Part shown: positions 16,130 to 25,461 of the stretch, piece by piece
How positions within the stretch are numbered: the first letter of the stretch is position 1
Layout: each line of letters begins with the position of its first letter
Origin: CAIVAT01 sp037133475
GTDB lineage: Bacteria > Bacteroidota > Bacteroidia > Bacteroidales > FEN-979
Assembly (NCBI GenBank): GCA_037133475.1
Contig: JBAXOB010000004.1
Span: 1-64,000 of the forward strand
DNA: 64,000 nucleotides
Direction of reading: 5' to 3'
Translations under genes and position numbers: made by a program
Notes under the pieces: model-generated
The model's database searches: none
What the model saw: only the letters and a program-made list of their open reading frames with translations
Told to the model about the DNA's origin: nothing

Positions 16130-17503
16130 TTAAAAGATATTCCCGATACCCAGGTACAAGCCGCTTGTGCCATCCTGCCGGTTTACGGCAACGCCATAGT
16201 CGGCCGAAATGATAAAATTTTCATTGATGGCAATCCTCAGACCGATCCCGGTTGCCAGGTGCAGGTGATCGGCGCTGTTATTGAAATAAAAGGCTTTCTG
16301 ATCATCCGGCACTGTATTCGGGTAGATGGGATGGTCCTTTACCACCATTCCTCCGTCGAGAAAGGCCGTCAAACCCAGGTAGAGGTTTTGCTTCATCACC
16401 ACCGACCTGAAAAATTTCCAGCGCAGTTCGAGGTTCCCGAAGGCGACCCCGTCGCCGGTGATACGGTCTCGCAGGATGCCACGGATGGTGCGGGCCCCGC
16501 CCAGTCCGTCGGGTTTGGTACTCAGGCTGTAGGAGCTGAAAATATAGGGCAGGATATAGTAAGGCGTTGCCCCGCCGATGGTGCCCTGGTAACCCAACTG
16601 GTAGGCGGCAACCAGCCGCTTTTTCATCAGGGGAAGATATTGCCGCTGGATCACTGCCAGCCGGGTAAAGGCATAGGGATGGTTCCCCAGCAGGGAGGGG
16701 GCGCTCAGGAGCAGTATTTCCGACCACAACCCCTTGTTGGGGGCGGCTTCATTGTCACGGGTGTCAAATACAAGCCCGGTCTTCAGGAAGATGGTGGTGC
16801 CCCCGTTTTTTTCATCCGGGCGGATCAGCCCGTAGGCGACGTAATGGTCATACAGCAGGGCGGTATCGGGCAGTTTGTCACCCGCTTTTTTGCCCTTGTT
16901 GATACGGTTGATGTCGACGGTCCGGGTTTGTATCCCGATGATGTTTATCCCGGCAAGCCAGCGTAATTTCTGCCCCAGTATCGGACCCTGGAAATCGGCC
17001 ATGATCCTGAACATCCTGCGTTCCTCCTTGTAAAAAACCCGGGAGATGTAACCGGGCGAACCCTGGGTGGCAAGGGCTGCCTGGTAATTGGACTCATAAC
17101 CATTGAATCCATAGAAATCAAGCGCCTTTTCAGGAAGATAATCGAGATCGGCCGTCACCCTTATTCCACCGGGGATCAGGTACCTGGAATCGTAAAACAC
17201 CTGGTAAACAGCGCTCCCCTTTGTAAACCAGGAACATTCGGCATAAATGGTATGTTTGTACCCGGGATAGGTGGAACCGTCACCATAATAAAAAACCTGT
17301 CCCAGGGCGCCCAACTGCAGCCCCATATCGGCATCATAGGCCACCACGGGCAGTGCCGCCCAGGTCCACCCCTTTTTCACCTTCTCCTTCACCACGTTTT
17401 TCGTGGAGTCGGCCTGCGCTGAAACCACTGTTCCCGAAAGAAACGACAGGACCGTAAACAACAGGAAAAAATGCAGGTGCTTTATGGCGACAAAATTCAG
17501 CAT
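16130..17503 (-). CDS. Omp85-like (BamA/TamA C-terminal) outer-membrane barrel protein
   Basis: A 457-residue secreted protein with a signal peptide ending near VSAQA. It then consists of beta strands typical of the Omp85 surface-antigen barrel: PVVAYDADMGLQLGALGQV, GGARTIRGILRDRITGDGVAFG and ELRWKFFRSVV. The RGxxxDR…G…N.ELR pattern is the loop and strand region characteristic of this family. No POTRA repeats are present between the signal peptide and barrel, so it is not a full BamA or TamA. It follows the CPBP protease gene by one base, which suggests cotranscription, and precedes the GT51 gene. Function may be lipid or protein insertion; the substrate is unknown. Confidence 0.8.
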   Translation of the reverse strand: MLNFVAIKHLHFFLLFTVLSFLSGTVVSAQADSTKNVVKEKVKKGWTWAALPVVAYDADMGLQLGALGQVFYYGDGSTYPGYKHTIYAECSWFTKGSAVYQVFYDSRYLIPGGIRVTADLDYLPEKALDFYGFNGYESNYQAALATQGSPGYISRVFYKEERRMFRIMADFQGPILGQKLRWLAGINIIGIQTRTVDINRINKGKKAGDKLPDTALLYDHYVAYGLIRPDEKNGGTTIFLKTGLVFDTRDNEAAPNKGLWSEILLLSAPSLLGNHPYAFTRLAVIQRQYLPLMKKRLVAAYQLGYQGTIGGATPYYILPYIFSSYSLSTKPDGLGGARTIRGILRDRITGDGVAFGNLELRWKFFRSVVMKQNLYLGLTAFLDGGMVVKDHPIYPNTVPDDQKAFYFNNSADHLHLATGIGLRIAINENFIISADYGVAVNRQDGTSGLYLGIGNIF

Positions 17504-17504
17504 A

Positions 17505-18467
17505 TCATTCTGTTGAATTAATTTCGGGGAAAGGCTGGATGAGCGGAGTCACGGTTCTGAACCTGTGAATGAGCCACAAGCAGCACCCGGCCAGCAAGGC
17601 GCTTCCAACGATCAGGAAAACATTATCGGTGGAACCGAAATTTTCGTAATTCCCGTTAATGACCCGATGCTGACACAGGAAGGCCACGATGACCACGGTG
17701 CCGTTGTTGATGAGGTGGGCCCATACAGGCACCCACAACGAACCGCTCCAGTAAAAGAGGTATCCGAAAAGCATTCCCAGCAGCATCCTGGGAAGGAACC
17801 CGTAAAACTGCATATGCATGGCTGAAAAGAAAAAAGCCGAGATAAAGATCGCCGCATGAATATTCCCTGTCAACTCTTTCAGCAACCGCTGCAGCAGGCC
17901 GCGGAAGAGAAACTCCTCCCCGATGGCAGGCAAAATGGCAATCATCAGCAGGTTGAAGGCAAAAGCACCGATGGTGGGCATTTTCATAAATACCTCTGTC
18001 AGTTTCGAGGCCTGGTCTTCTGACGATTTCATCCAGTCTTCCATTCCCTTGAGATAAGATGGCAGTTTCATCATTTCATTCACATCGACCATCCAGTTGA
18101 TGAATGGCAAAGCGATGAACATCAAACAAAGGGTCAGCAGCCAGACCTGCCAGCGGGAAGGCTTGTCAAGATGGAGGTAGCGGGTGCTGCTGCGTTCGAA
18201 AAAGTAGCCGGAGAGCAGCACCGGGAAGATAAAGAGCCCGAACGACTGCAGGACCTGGAAGTATTGCAGGAGGTTGATGGATTTTGCATCTTCAAGGTTT
18301 CCCAGCAACGCGATTACTTCGCCGGTCTTCACCCCAAAAAGAGATGGTGCCAGCAGCAGTCCGGCGAAAAAGGTGATGGCAAAACAGGAGATGATCATCA
18401 GGACCGAAAACAGGAGCCTAGAAAAGGGTGTAAGGCTTTCGAGAATGGGAGCTTTCGGTTGGTACAT
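17505..18467 (-). CDS. CPBP family intramembrane metalloprotease
   Basis: The 320-residue protein has about eight membrane helices and the CAAX-protease/bacteriocin-processing motifs: GEEFLFRGLLQRLLKE (EExxxR), a second His-containing helix FFFSAMHMQFYGFLPR and a following WAHLINNGTV Asn/His region. Members are Glu/His zinc proteases acting within the membrane; targets in Bacteroidota are mostly unknown. The last coding base is one base from the start of the Omp85-like gene, so the two are almost certainly cotranscribed. The gene is divergent from dusB; a frame on the opposite strand over this gene is a shadow. Confidence 0.85.
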   Translation of the reverse strand: MYQPKAPILESLTPFSRLLFSVLMIISCFAITFFAGLLLAPSLFGVKTGEVIALLGNLEDAKSINLLQYFQVLQSFGLFIFPVLLSGYFFERSSTRYLHLDKPSRWQVWLLTLCLMFIALPFINWMVDVNEMMKLPSYLKGMEDWMKSSEDQASKLTEVFMKMPTIGAFAFNLLMIAILPAIGEEFLFRGLLQRLLKELTGNIHAAIFISAFFFSAMHMQFYGFLPRMLLGMLFGYLFYWSGSLWVPVWAHLINNGTVVIVAFLCQHRVINGNYENFGSTDNVFLIVGSALLAGCCLWLIHRFRTVTPLIQPFPEINSTE

Positions 18468-18477
18468 GGATTATGGC

Positions 18478-18485
18478 TATTTTTG
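18478..18485 (+). promoter_or_regulatory. -7 box of the dusB promoter
   Basis: TATTTTTG matches the Bacteroidota TAnnTTTG consensus. It places transcription start near 18492, about 12 bases before the TTG at 18504, and so supports that start over upstream in-frame codons that would overlap the divergent protease gene. Confidence 0.55.
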
Positions 18486-18503
18486 CCGCTAAATTACCAC
18501 AAT

Positions 18504-19490
18504 TTGCCAAAGATCGGAAATATTGAGCTGGGCGACTTCCCCCTTTTCCTGGCTCCCATGGAGGATGTAACGGATTCGCCCTTTCGGGTGATCTGCAGGG
18601 AGTATGGCGCCGATGTACTGGTAACCGAGTTCATCGCTGCCGAGGGGCTTATCCGCGATGCCGTCAAGAGCAACAACAAGATGCGGTTTGAGCCGTGCGA
18701 GCGGCCCATCGGCATCCAGATCTTCGGTGAAAATGTCGAATCGATGATGAGGGCTGCCGCAGTGGCTGAAGCGGCAAATCCCGACTTCATCGACCTCAAT
18801 TTCGGCTGCCCTGTGCGCAAGATCGTGATGAAGGGCGGCGGGGCTGCCCTGCTCCAGGATATCCCCAAGATGATCAGGATGACGGAGGCGGTGGTTAAGT
18901 CAACGCGGTTGCCGGTGACGGTGAAAACCCGGCTGGGGTGGGACGATGCCCATAAGGATATCGTTGACATCGCCGAGCAGCTTCAGGATGCGGGCATCAG
19001 CGCCATCGCCATCCACGGGCGCACGCGGGCCCAGCTGTACGGTGGGGAGGCCGACTGGACCCTGATCGGCGAGGTTAAACACAACCCCCGCATGCAAATA
19101 CCGGTATTCGGAAACGGCGATGTCGATTCGGGACCGAAAGCCGAGGAGATGAAAAACCGCTTCGGCGTCGACGGGATTCTCATCGGCCGCGCCGCCACCG
19201 GGAATCCATGGATTTTCAGGGAGATCAAAGCCTGGCTTGCCAGCCACTCAATCCCCGAACCGCCCCTCATCAGCGAACGGGTCGATGTGGTGCGCCGGCA
19301 CCTGGCCGCCTCGATCCCCTATAAGGGCGAACGGGCAACGCTTTATGAAATCAGGAAACTCTACAGCGGCTATTTCAGGGGCATTCCCAATTTCAGGTCG
19401 TGGAGGATGAAGATGGTGACCGCCGCCACCACAGCAGAGGTACTTGATATCCTTGCGGTTATTGAAAATACCGGGGAAATTCAGTGTTAA
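18504..19490 (+). CDS. dusB: tRNA-dihydrouridine synthase (DusB type)
   Basis: The enzyme reduces uridine to dihydrouridine in tRNA with FMN and NADPH. The 328-residue protein has the Dus barrel motifs LAPMEDVTDSPFR, DLNFGCPVRKIV (catalytic Cys102), PVTVKTRLGWDD, AIHGRTRAQLYGG, VFGNGDVDS and ILIGRAATGNPWIF. The start is a TTG (18504), because the conserved N-terminus PKIGNIELG follows it directly and no ATG exists between the -7 box and this point. The open frame extends upstream to 18171 but runs over the divergent protease gene. The stop is followed within ten bases by a minisatellite. Confidence 0.92.
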   Translation: MPKIGNIELGDFPLFLAPMEDVTDSPFRVICREYGADVLVTEFIAAEGLIRDAVKSNNKMRFEPCERPIGIQIFGENVESMMRAAAVAEAANPDFIDLNFGCPVRKIVMKGGGAALLQDIPKMIRMTEAVVKSTRLPVTVKTRLGWDDAHKDIVDIAEQLQDAGISAIAIHGRTRAQLYGGEADWTLIGEVKHNPRMQIPVFGNGDVDSGPKAEEMKNRFGVDGILIGRAATGNPWIFREIKAWLASHSIPEPPLISERVDVVRRHLAASIPYKGERATLYEIRKLYSGYFRGIPNFRSWRMKMVTAATTAEVLDILAVIENTGEIQC

Positions 19491-19499
19491 TGCTTGACA

Positions 19500-19617
19500 G
19501 GGAATGCAGGAATTTTGGAATGCAGGAATGCAGGAATGCAGGAATGCAAGCAATGCAGGAATGATGGAATGCAGGAATGCAGGAATGCAGGAATGCGGGA
19601 ATGCGGGAATAAGGGAA
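19500..19617. repeat. Tandem minisatellite of GGAATGCA-type units
   Basis: About fourteen degenerate copies of an 8-base unit (GGAATGCA, with variants GGAATTTT, GGAATGAT, GGAATGCG) lie head to tail directly after dusB. The reverse strand reads as a low-complexity 'IPAFLHSC' peptide, which is not a gene. Arrays like this are prone to slippage and copy-number change. The remaining bases to 19848 hold nothing recognisable. Confidence 0.85.
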
Positions 19618-19848
19618 TTTTGCTTTGTGTAGTTGTTGTTTTGGTTTCCGCAGAGGGTCAGTTTTCCTGGCCAGAACGATGTTGTCCTGTGTCAGATGCG
19701 GAAACCAGAGACCGTTCTGACAATCGCCACGGCTGAACATACAGGCATCAATATAAATTTGATCTTAGCCGGGTATCAACATTTTTCACCTGCCATGGCA
19801 AGATAAAACCCCTATCCAACCAACTGCCTGTTGCCTTTTGCCAGTTGC

Positions 19849-22731
19849 CTACTTATCATCCCCCGTATCCTCCTTCACATTTTTGATCCGGTCAAGCATC
19901 TCCTTCGGCAGTTCGTCGGTATATTCCGATTCCTTCGTTTCGTCGGTCTCATTTCCGCCACGGCCGTACCTGATCTTCAGGTTCTCCATGGGGCCGGTGA
20001 TCTTCATCGGGATCCCGATGATCCCGAACGGTCCCATCCCTAGCCTCACTTTCATGTTCAGCTTGCTGTCGAATGTGGAGGTACCTGCGATTTTGACCCG
20101 GATGCCCTTCACCTTGAACTTGAACTGTTCCAGGGTTATGGTGTTGTTCTTGATGGTCGATTTAACATCCAGTTTCGACAGGTCGGGATTGTTCAACCCC
20201 TCTTTCTGGGTGCCCTTGCTGATATCGTTGAACAGTTTAAGCCCGTAGAATTTTACCTTCTTTACCGAAACCGTACCCCCTCCTTCTAGTGACGGCAAAA
20301 CGGGATACATATCTGCGTTCAGCCTCCCCTTCAGGGAATAGTCAAGCGAGACGACCCCTTCAGCCTTGCCGGCCGAGGAGGCAAGTTCACGGATCATGGC
20401 GATCTCGTTGTAACCCCGTTTCACGTCAAAATCATCCGCTTTGATATGGAAGTCAAAGAAGGCCTTTTGCGGTGTGATGCTCCCGTAGGTGGCGTCCATC
20501 TTCACCTTGCAGTCGATCAGGCTGAAGCCCCCCGACCGGAGCAGCAATATACCTTTTTCCAGGTCGGTTTCACCTGTAAGATCCTTGATGTTCAGCCCTT
20601 TGAAACTGACAGTTTTTATGGCTGCTTTGAACTTGATATCGAGGTCGGAGGGGATGATGACAACGCCCGATTCGGCCGGTTTGGCAGCGGAGGGCGCCGA
20701 GGGGGCATAGGCCATGAATTCGTCGACATTAAGCTTGTCGGAGTTGAGCTCGAAATCACCCTTGAGGGTGCCTCCCTTTGCCAGGGCATAATTCAGGATG
20801 TTGCTGAGCGCCCCTTTGAGTTTGAAGTCGGAGGCCCCGTAAGTGGCCAGGAAATTGTCGAACCACAGCTTGTCCTGGTCGAACCGGAAATTGCCGGTAT
20901 GGATGATAAACGGTTTCGGGAACATGTCGGAGGAAAAGGATATGTTGCGCAGTGAGAAGCTGCCGGAGTTGTGAAGGCGGTCGTAGCGGCCGGCTGTGGC
21001 GTCGCTCTGGCGGCCAGCCAGGTTAAGGCTGGCCTGGATGTAGCCATCCACCTCCATCCCCTTTATGGCAAACACCTTGCAGATCTTTCCCAGGTCGATC
21101 ACGCCATTCGCCTTTATATCATAGTTCAGGTCATCGGGGTTGCTCATCGACGAATTCAGGGTGAAGGTCTGCCCCTCGAAAAGGAAGCTAATGGGCCTGA
21201 TCGAAATGTCAAGGTCCTTTGCAGTCCCGGTATGGTTGGTGACTACCGCGTGAACCCCGATTTTTTCGATTGGGTGGGGATAGTATTTTGTTTTAACCAT
21301 TCCATCCCTGAAATCAAGGGTTGCCGTGGTGACCGGGAACATTTTTTTCCCGGGAGAATAGTTGCCATTGACCTTTACGTTAAAATCGAGGATACCTGCA
21401 AAATCAATGCTGTCAACCGGGATAACCTGTTTCAGTTCAGAGAGGTTGCAGCTTCCGTGCAGGTCAGCCACGACAGGCATATCGTTCAGTCCGCTGATGT
21501 CAAGGGAACCAGTGACCAGGTTTTTCAGGAAGGAAAGCTGCATGCTTTTCAGGTGAACATTGATGTTTTTATAGTTGCTGTCGGGGCATGAGGCATTGAG
21601 GTCAAAGCTGATGGCGCTGATGGCCTCGGGCAGTGCCCGATATTTCAGGGAGCCCTTTGTGAACCTGGTCTTCAGGTCAAATTTCGGAATACTCAATATA
21701 ACCGTATCGACTTCGTTACGGATGCCTTTTTTGCGCACCGGGCCGGTGAGATAGGATCCTTCGGCCGTAAAATTGACATCATAATACCCCTTGACAGCGA
21801 CCGACTTCACATCCATGGCCTTCGACCATTTGCCAAGGTCCATGCTGGCATTGACCTTGGCAGAAATCCACATGGTTTTACCCTGCCTGATCTTGAACCG
21901 GGCGGTGAAAAATTCCTTTTCCAGAACCGACAGCAGGTTCATGTTAAACTGGTAACCCTCCTTTTCAAAAAGGAACTTCCCGGTAAACTGCACCGGTACA
22001 TCCTTGATCATGAGGTCGTTCTTTTCAAAGTTAACCGACAGGTCGTTGTTGTTGATCCTTGTGGTGAGTTTGGCGGTGACCGGTTTTGAATCGATGACCT
22101 TCATCCTGTCGTATACCACATCAAGGGCATTGATCTTTACCTCGGAGGTCAGGTCAAAGAAATCGCTGGTGATCTTGCTTTTCCCTGCATAGTTGAGGCC
22201 GCTGGCCACCACCCTGATGGGAATGGTGGGATCGGCATAGACCAGGATGCAGTCCTTAAAAACGATGTGTTCTATATTCAACTCGGCTCCCGAGACTTTT
22301 GCCGTGTCCTTTTTCGCTGTGGAAACTGCGGTATCGGACGACTGATACACGTTGTAATTGGCCGCCCCCCGCTCATTGTAAAGGATATTGAACCTGGCCT
22401 TGTCAAAATAGATGCGGGTGATCCGGATGGTTTTCCCAAAAAGGCTGTTAACATCCACCCCGAAGGCAATTTCATGGGCGCCGATCAGGGTATCCTTCTC
22501 GAAAGGGGAACACGATTTCAGTGAAAAATCGGTCAGGGTGAGGGTGAGGTTGGGAAAATGGCTGAAGAAGGAGAGATTCATCTTCGTAAAATTGATCTCG
22601 CTTTTCAGTTTCCTGTTCGCCAGGGTCTTCACCTCCTTCTCAATCCTGTCCTGGAAAAGAAACGGGGTCAGGATCAGGATCAACAGCAGGACCAGCAGGA
22701 TGCCACCGGAAATTTTCAACGCTTTTTTCAT
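19849..22731 (-). CDS. AsmA-family inner-membrane/periplasmic protein
   Basis: This 960-residue protein has an N-terminal membrane anchor (LKISGGILLVLLLILILTPFLF), the AsmA start pattern (DRIEKEVKTLANRKLKSEINF…LSFFSHFPNLTLTLTDFSL) and a long repeated beta structure. The C-terminal AsmA_2-like part reads LRMGMGPFGIIGIPMKITGP-like (…VRLGMGPFG…). AsmA-like proteins form hydrophobic grooves bridging inner and outer membranes and are implicated in phospholipid transport in other bacteria. The C-terminus is acidic (ESEYTDELPKEMLDRIKNVKED). The gene stands alone between the minisatellite and aquaporin. It is a separate gene from the AsmA-like GT51 protein at 14-16 kb. Confidence 0.85.
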   Translation of the reverse strand: MKKALKISGGILLVLLLILILTPFLFQDRIEKEVKTLANRKLKSEINFTKMNLSFFSHFPNLTLTLTDFSLKSCSPFEKDTLIGAHEIAFGVDVNSLFGKTIRITRIYFDKARFNILYNERGAANYNVYQSSDTAVSTAKKDTAKVSGAELNIEHIVFKDCILVYADPTIPIRVVASGLNYAGKSKITSDFFDLTSEVKINALDVVYDRMKVIDSKPVTAKLTTRINNNDLSVNFEKNDLMIKDVPVQFTGKFLFEKEGYQFNMNLLSVLEKEFFTARFKIRQGKTMWISAKVNASMDLGKWSKAMDVKSVAVKGYYDVNFTAEGSYLTGPVRKKGIRNEVDTVILSIPKFDLKTRFTKGSLKYRALPEAISAISFDLNASCPDSNYKNINVHLKSMQLSFLKNLVTGSLDISGLNDMPVVADLHGSCNLSELKQVIPVDSIDFAGILDFNVKVNGNYSPGKKMFPVTTATLDFRDGMVKTKYYPHPIEKIGVHAVVTNHTGTAKDLDISIRPISFLFEGQTFTLNSSMSNPDDLNYDIKANGVIDLGKICKVFAIKGMEVDGYIQASLNLAGRQSDATAGRYDRLHNSGSFSLRNISFSSDMFPKPFIIHTGNFRFDQDKLWFDNFLATYGASDFKLKGALSNILNYALAKGGTLKGDFELNSDKLNVDEFMAYAPSAPSAAKPAESGVVIIPSDLDIKFKAAIKTVSFKGLNIKDLTGETDLEKGILLLRSGGFSLIDCKVKMDATYGSITPQKAFFDFHIKADDFDVKRGYNEIAMIRELASSAGKAEGVVSLDYSLKGRLNADMYPVLPSLEGGGTVSVKKVKFYGLKLFNDISKGTQKEGLNNPDLSKLDVKSTIKNNTITLEQFKFKVKGIRVKIAGTSTFDSKLNMKVRLGMGPFGIIGIPMKITGPMENLKIRYGRGGNETDETKESEYTDELPKEMLDRIKNVKEDTGDDK

Positions 22732-22781
22732 GATAGTGGTTTATTAGTGATTTTTCTGGCAGCAAGGAATTTCATTAAGCG

Positions 22782-23477
22782 CTATTCCTTATCAAATCCG
22801 ACTTTCCAGGCCATGGCAGCGAGGATGGCTCCCGCGATGGGCGCCACGAAGAACAGCCAGAGCTGTGCAAGGGCCTTTCCCCCGGCAAAAATCGCAGGGC
22901 CCATGCTGCGGGCAGGATTGACGGAGGTTCCGGTCACCGGGATGGCCACCAGGTGGATCAGCATCAGGGTGATCCCGATGGCCAGCCCGGCCATGGTGCC
23001 ATTGCCGAATTTCGAGGTGGTTGCCAGGATCACAAAAACAAACAGGAAGGTCATCACCATCTCGATCACAAAGGCGCTTAGCGTGCTGTAACCACCCAGG
23101 TAACCCTCTCCCCAGCCATTGGAGCCAAGAGCCCATTCTCCCATGGTATATCCGGGTCTCCCGGAAAGGATGAGATAAAGAACGCCAGCTCCGAAGATGG
23201 CTCCCAGGAACTGTGCCACAATATAACCAAAGGCATCCTTCACCTCCATTTTACCGGCGGTCAGGATGCCGATCGTGACAGCCGGGTTGATATGGCATCC
23301 CGAAATCCCGCCGATGGCATAGGCCATGGCTGCAACGGCAAACCCAAAGGCAATGGAAATGCCCAGCAGGCCAATCCCGTTTATGGCGGTTAGATTTACG
23401 CCGGAGATGGTGGCGGCGCCGCAGCCGAAAAGAACAAGACTAAAAGTCCCGATAAACTCAGCGATATATTTTTTCAT
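22782..23477 (-). CDS. aqpZ: Aquaporin Z-like water channel
   Basis: A 231-residue protein with six membrane helices and the two half-helix motifs HINPAVT (NPA at 64-66) and SVNPARS (NPA at 187-189). Residues around the filter (SGCHINPAV, TGTSVNPARSMGPA) match water-selective AqpZ rather than glycerol facilitators. It conducts water across the inner membrane during osmotic change. It lies upstream of the AsmA-like gene on the same strand with a 50-bp gap and downstream of a small secreted protein gene; a functional link is not apparent. Confidence 0.92.
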   Translation of the reverse strand: MKKYIAEFIGTFSLVLFGCGAATISGVNLTAINGIGLLGISIAFGFAVAAMAYAIGGISGCHINPAVTIGILTAGKMEVKDAFGYIVAQFLGAIFGAGVLYLILSGRPGYTMGEWALGSNGWGEGYLGGYSTLSAFVIEMVMTFLFVFVILATTSKFGNGTMAGLAIGITLMLIHLVAIPVTGTSVNPARSMGPAIFAGGKALAQLWLFFVAPIAGAILAAMAWKVGFDKE

Positions 23478-23508
23478 GTTGAAGTCGTATAAATGGGTGA
23501 ATAGATAT

Positions 23509-24003
23509 CTATTTAGATAAGGTCTTTAGTGCGTTTTGCCACACCGGGCGGGCCTTCCCCCAGGTTCCCTTGAAACTGTCAGGTTTGATGTGGGATTCCA
23601 GTTGCCCGGCAAGACCGGCAACGGTTTTAATACTTCCTGCTGATTTTGCATCCTTGAAAAATTTTCCTTTTACGGCATTCCAGCCTGCATCCATTGAGCC
23701 AGGCTGGATTCCGTTACCCAGCGTGGCAAGCGAATTGCCAAGCCCTGCGGGATCGGTGGTTTTTACCGTTTCATTCGTAAACCCAGGCTTCTGCTTTTTA
23801 AATTCATCCGTCAGGGCATTATCGGAAAGGTTGTTGGTGAGTTCTCCCACCAGGTTTCCCATATTGGCCGTGGGAACCGCTGTTTTCTGAACAGCTTCGC
23901 CAGTTTTCTTCAGGTCGGGGGTTTTGGGCAAATTCAGGTTTTGTGAATAGGAAACCAGGCAGGTTCCGATAAATAAAGTCAGAAAAAGTAATGCTCTTTT
24001 CAT
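23509..24003 (-). CDS. Secreted protein of unknown function
   Basis: A 164-residue protein with a signal peptide (MKRALLFLTLFIGTCLVSYSQ), then a polar, mostly helical body without cysteines in the mature part. Short similar phrases recur, such as GNLVGELTNNLSDNAL and TVAGLAGQLESHIKPDSF, and GTWGKARPVWQNALKTL near the end. It may be a helical-repeat protein, but I do not recognise the family. It follows a 230-residue cytosolic protein gene by 27 bp on the same strand and precedes aquaporin by 31 bp, so a small operon is possible. Periplasmic or surface location is inferred from the signal peptide. Confidence 0.65.
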   Translation of the reverse strand: MKRALLFLTLFIGTCLVSYSQNLNLPKTPDLKKTGEAVQKTAVPTANMGNLVGELTNNLSDNALTDEFKKQKPGFTNETVKTTDPAGLGNSLATLGNGIQPGSMDAGWNAVKGKFFKDAKSAGSIKTVAGLAGQLESHIKPDSFKGTWGKARPVWQNALKTLSK

Positions 24004-24030
24004 ACGGTTGGTTTTAAGGGGTTGGCAATA

Positions 24031-24723
24031 TCAGAAACGCCGTTCCACCAGTTCCTTTAACTTTTTAAAGGCAACAGACCCGGTGTTCCAGAAGTTTTTC
24101 TTCCGCATCAGGTCGAGGTAGTCAGCCGCCTGGTCCAGGGTTTTGAATCCATTGAGGGTTTCGATGGTTTCATTGTATTCACGCAGGTTTCCCTCAAACA
24201 ATTCATTGATAAACATAAACTTGTCGTTGATGATGATAGCCGACTTGAGATTCTCAATATGACCGGCAGGCGGTTTCGGGCTGAAGCTCCTTTCACGGGC
24301 CTCTTTAAGCCTGGTATTCAGGGCCGGTTCATCGGGCGCAAAAAGGGAAATTTCATCGGTTTCAACTTGCTTTTTGGGGTAGGCCTGGTGGTGTTCATGG
24401 TGAGCTGTAACCGACGGGGCAGGCTTAACCTGCATCGGCTGGGGTTTGGGCTGAACCTGTGCGGGTTTTGGCGGAACTGCCTGGGATACTCCCGCGCCTG
24501 TCACCACGGGCTCCCTCGGCGACGACCTTCTCTCATATGAAAAATGGGGATCATCCAACCGCTTTAACATATGAAGATCTTCATAGAACTTCCGCAGGTT
24601 ATCCAGCAGGATGTCAAATTCAATCTGGGGAATTTTTTCATCATGCTGGCTGACGGCTTCATACTGTTCATTGATGGCTTCAAGCAGCCATTTCATTTCC
24701 TCTTTGATGATCTCTTTATTCAT
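24031..24723 (-). CDS. Cytosolic coiled-coil/Pro-rich protein of unknown function
   Basis: A 230-residue product starting at the ATG at 24723 (MNKEIIKEEMKWLLEAINEQYEAV). A helical N-terminus (1-65) is followed by a Pro/Gln-rich linker (PPKPAQVQPKPQPMQVKPAP) and a His-rich spot (AHHEHHQAY). A C-terminal helical domain (about 150-230) contains IIINDKFMFINELFEGNLREYN and LDLMRKKNFWN. The C-terminal pattern recurs in Bacteroidota proteins of unknown role. A longer frame to 24837 adds a basic stretch without a good start context and is less likely. It is divergent from thymidine kinase. Confidence 0.65.
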   Translation of the reverse strand: MNKEIIKEEMKWLLEAINEQYEAVSQHDEKIPQIEFDILLDNLRKFYEDLHMLKRLDDPHFSYERRSSPREPVVTGAGVSQAVPPKPAQVQPKPQPMQVKPAPSVTAHHEHHQAYPKKQVETDEISLFAPDEPALNTRLKEARERSFSPKPPAGHIENLKSAIIINDKFMFINELFEGNLREYNETIETLNGFKTLDQAADYLDLMRKKNFWNTGSVAFKKLKELVERRF

Positions 24724-24879
24724 GGTATATTGTTTCACCGGTCGCCGGAAATTCCTATTTTTGTATCCGGTAGGCTTTGTTTCCCGAAAAAAATGCCGTG
24801 TCAGCATTCGTGAACGTAACAGGCAATTCTCCGGCAAAATTTATCTTGGTATAAAAATACAACATTTTAATCTCAGTAA

Positions 24880-25461
24880 ATGCAGATCGAAAAAAATAAT
24901 CAGGTGAATCGTCTGGGGTGGATTGAAGTGATCTGCGGTTCGATGTTCTCGGGCAAAACCGAAGAGCTGATACGAAGGCTGAAGCGTGCCCGTATTGCCC
25001 GGCAGAAGGTGGAGATCTTCAAACCGGAGATCGACAAACGTTACGATGACATCAACGTGGTTTCGCACGACGAAAACGCCATATTATCCACCCCTGTGCA
25101 ATCGGCCTCCCAGATCCTGCTGCTCACCAACGATGTGAATGTGGTGGGTATTGATGAGGCCCAGTTTTTCGACGACGAGCTCCCTGCCGTTTGCAACCAG
25201 CTGGCCAGCAGCGGGATCAGGGTTATCGTGGCAGGCCTGGATATGGATTACCTCGGCAAACCGTTTGGCCCAATGCCGGCCCTGATCGCCATCGCCGAGG
25301 ATGTGACCAAGGTACATGCCGTGTGCATGAATTGCGGCGACCTGGCCCAGTTTACCCATCGCATGGTAAAAGACGACCACCTGGTGATGCTGGGGGAGAT
25401 GGATTCCTATGAACCGCTTTGCAGGAGGTGCTACCTGGAGAAAACCCAATTGATGTGCTGA
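24880..25461 (+). CDS. tdk: Thymidine kinase
   Basis: Salvage enzyme converting thymidine to dTMP with ATP. The 193-residue protein has the P-loop GSMFSGKT (20-27), the base-binding segment VVGIDEAQFFDDEL, the lasso-domain zinc cysteines CMNC (near 148-151) and CRRC (near 183-186), and the GLDMDYLGKPFG motif, as expected for the type II (bacterial/eukaryotic TK1-like) family. The last codons, TTG ATG TGC TGA, are themselves the first unit of a repeat array: the repeat has grown into, or supplies, the end of the gene. Confidence 0.95.
   Translation: MQIEKNNQVNRLGWIEVICGSMFSGKTEELIRRLKRARIARQKVEIFKPEIDKRYDDINVVSHDENAILSTPVQSASQILLLTNDVNVVGIDEAQFFDDELPAVCNQLASSGIRVIVAGLDMDYLGKPFGPMPALIAIAEDVTKVHAVCMNCGDLAQFTHRMVKDDHLVMLGEMDSYEPLCRRCYLEKTQLMC

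Noticed and set aside
18171..18503. Long N-terminal extension of dusB
   Set aside because: It overlaps the divergent protease gene and reads as shadow sequence; the -7 box at 18478 lies inside it.
19459..19740. Open frame encoding a repetitive IPAFLHSC-like peptide on the minus strand
   Set aside because: It is a translation of the 8-base minisatellite and has no start context, signal or family.
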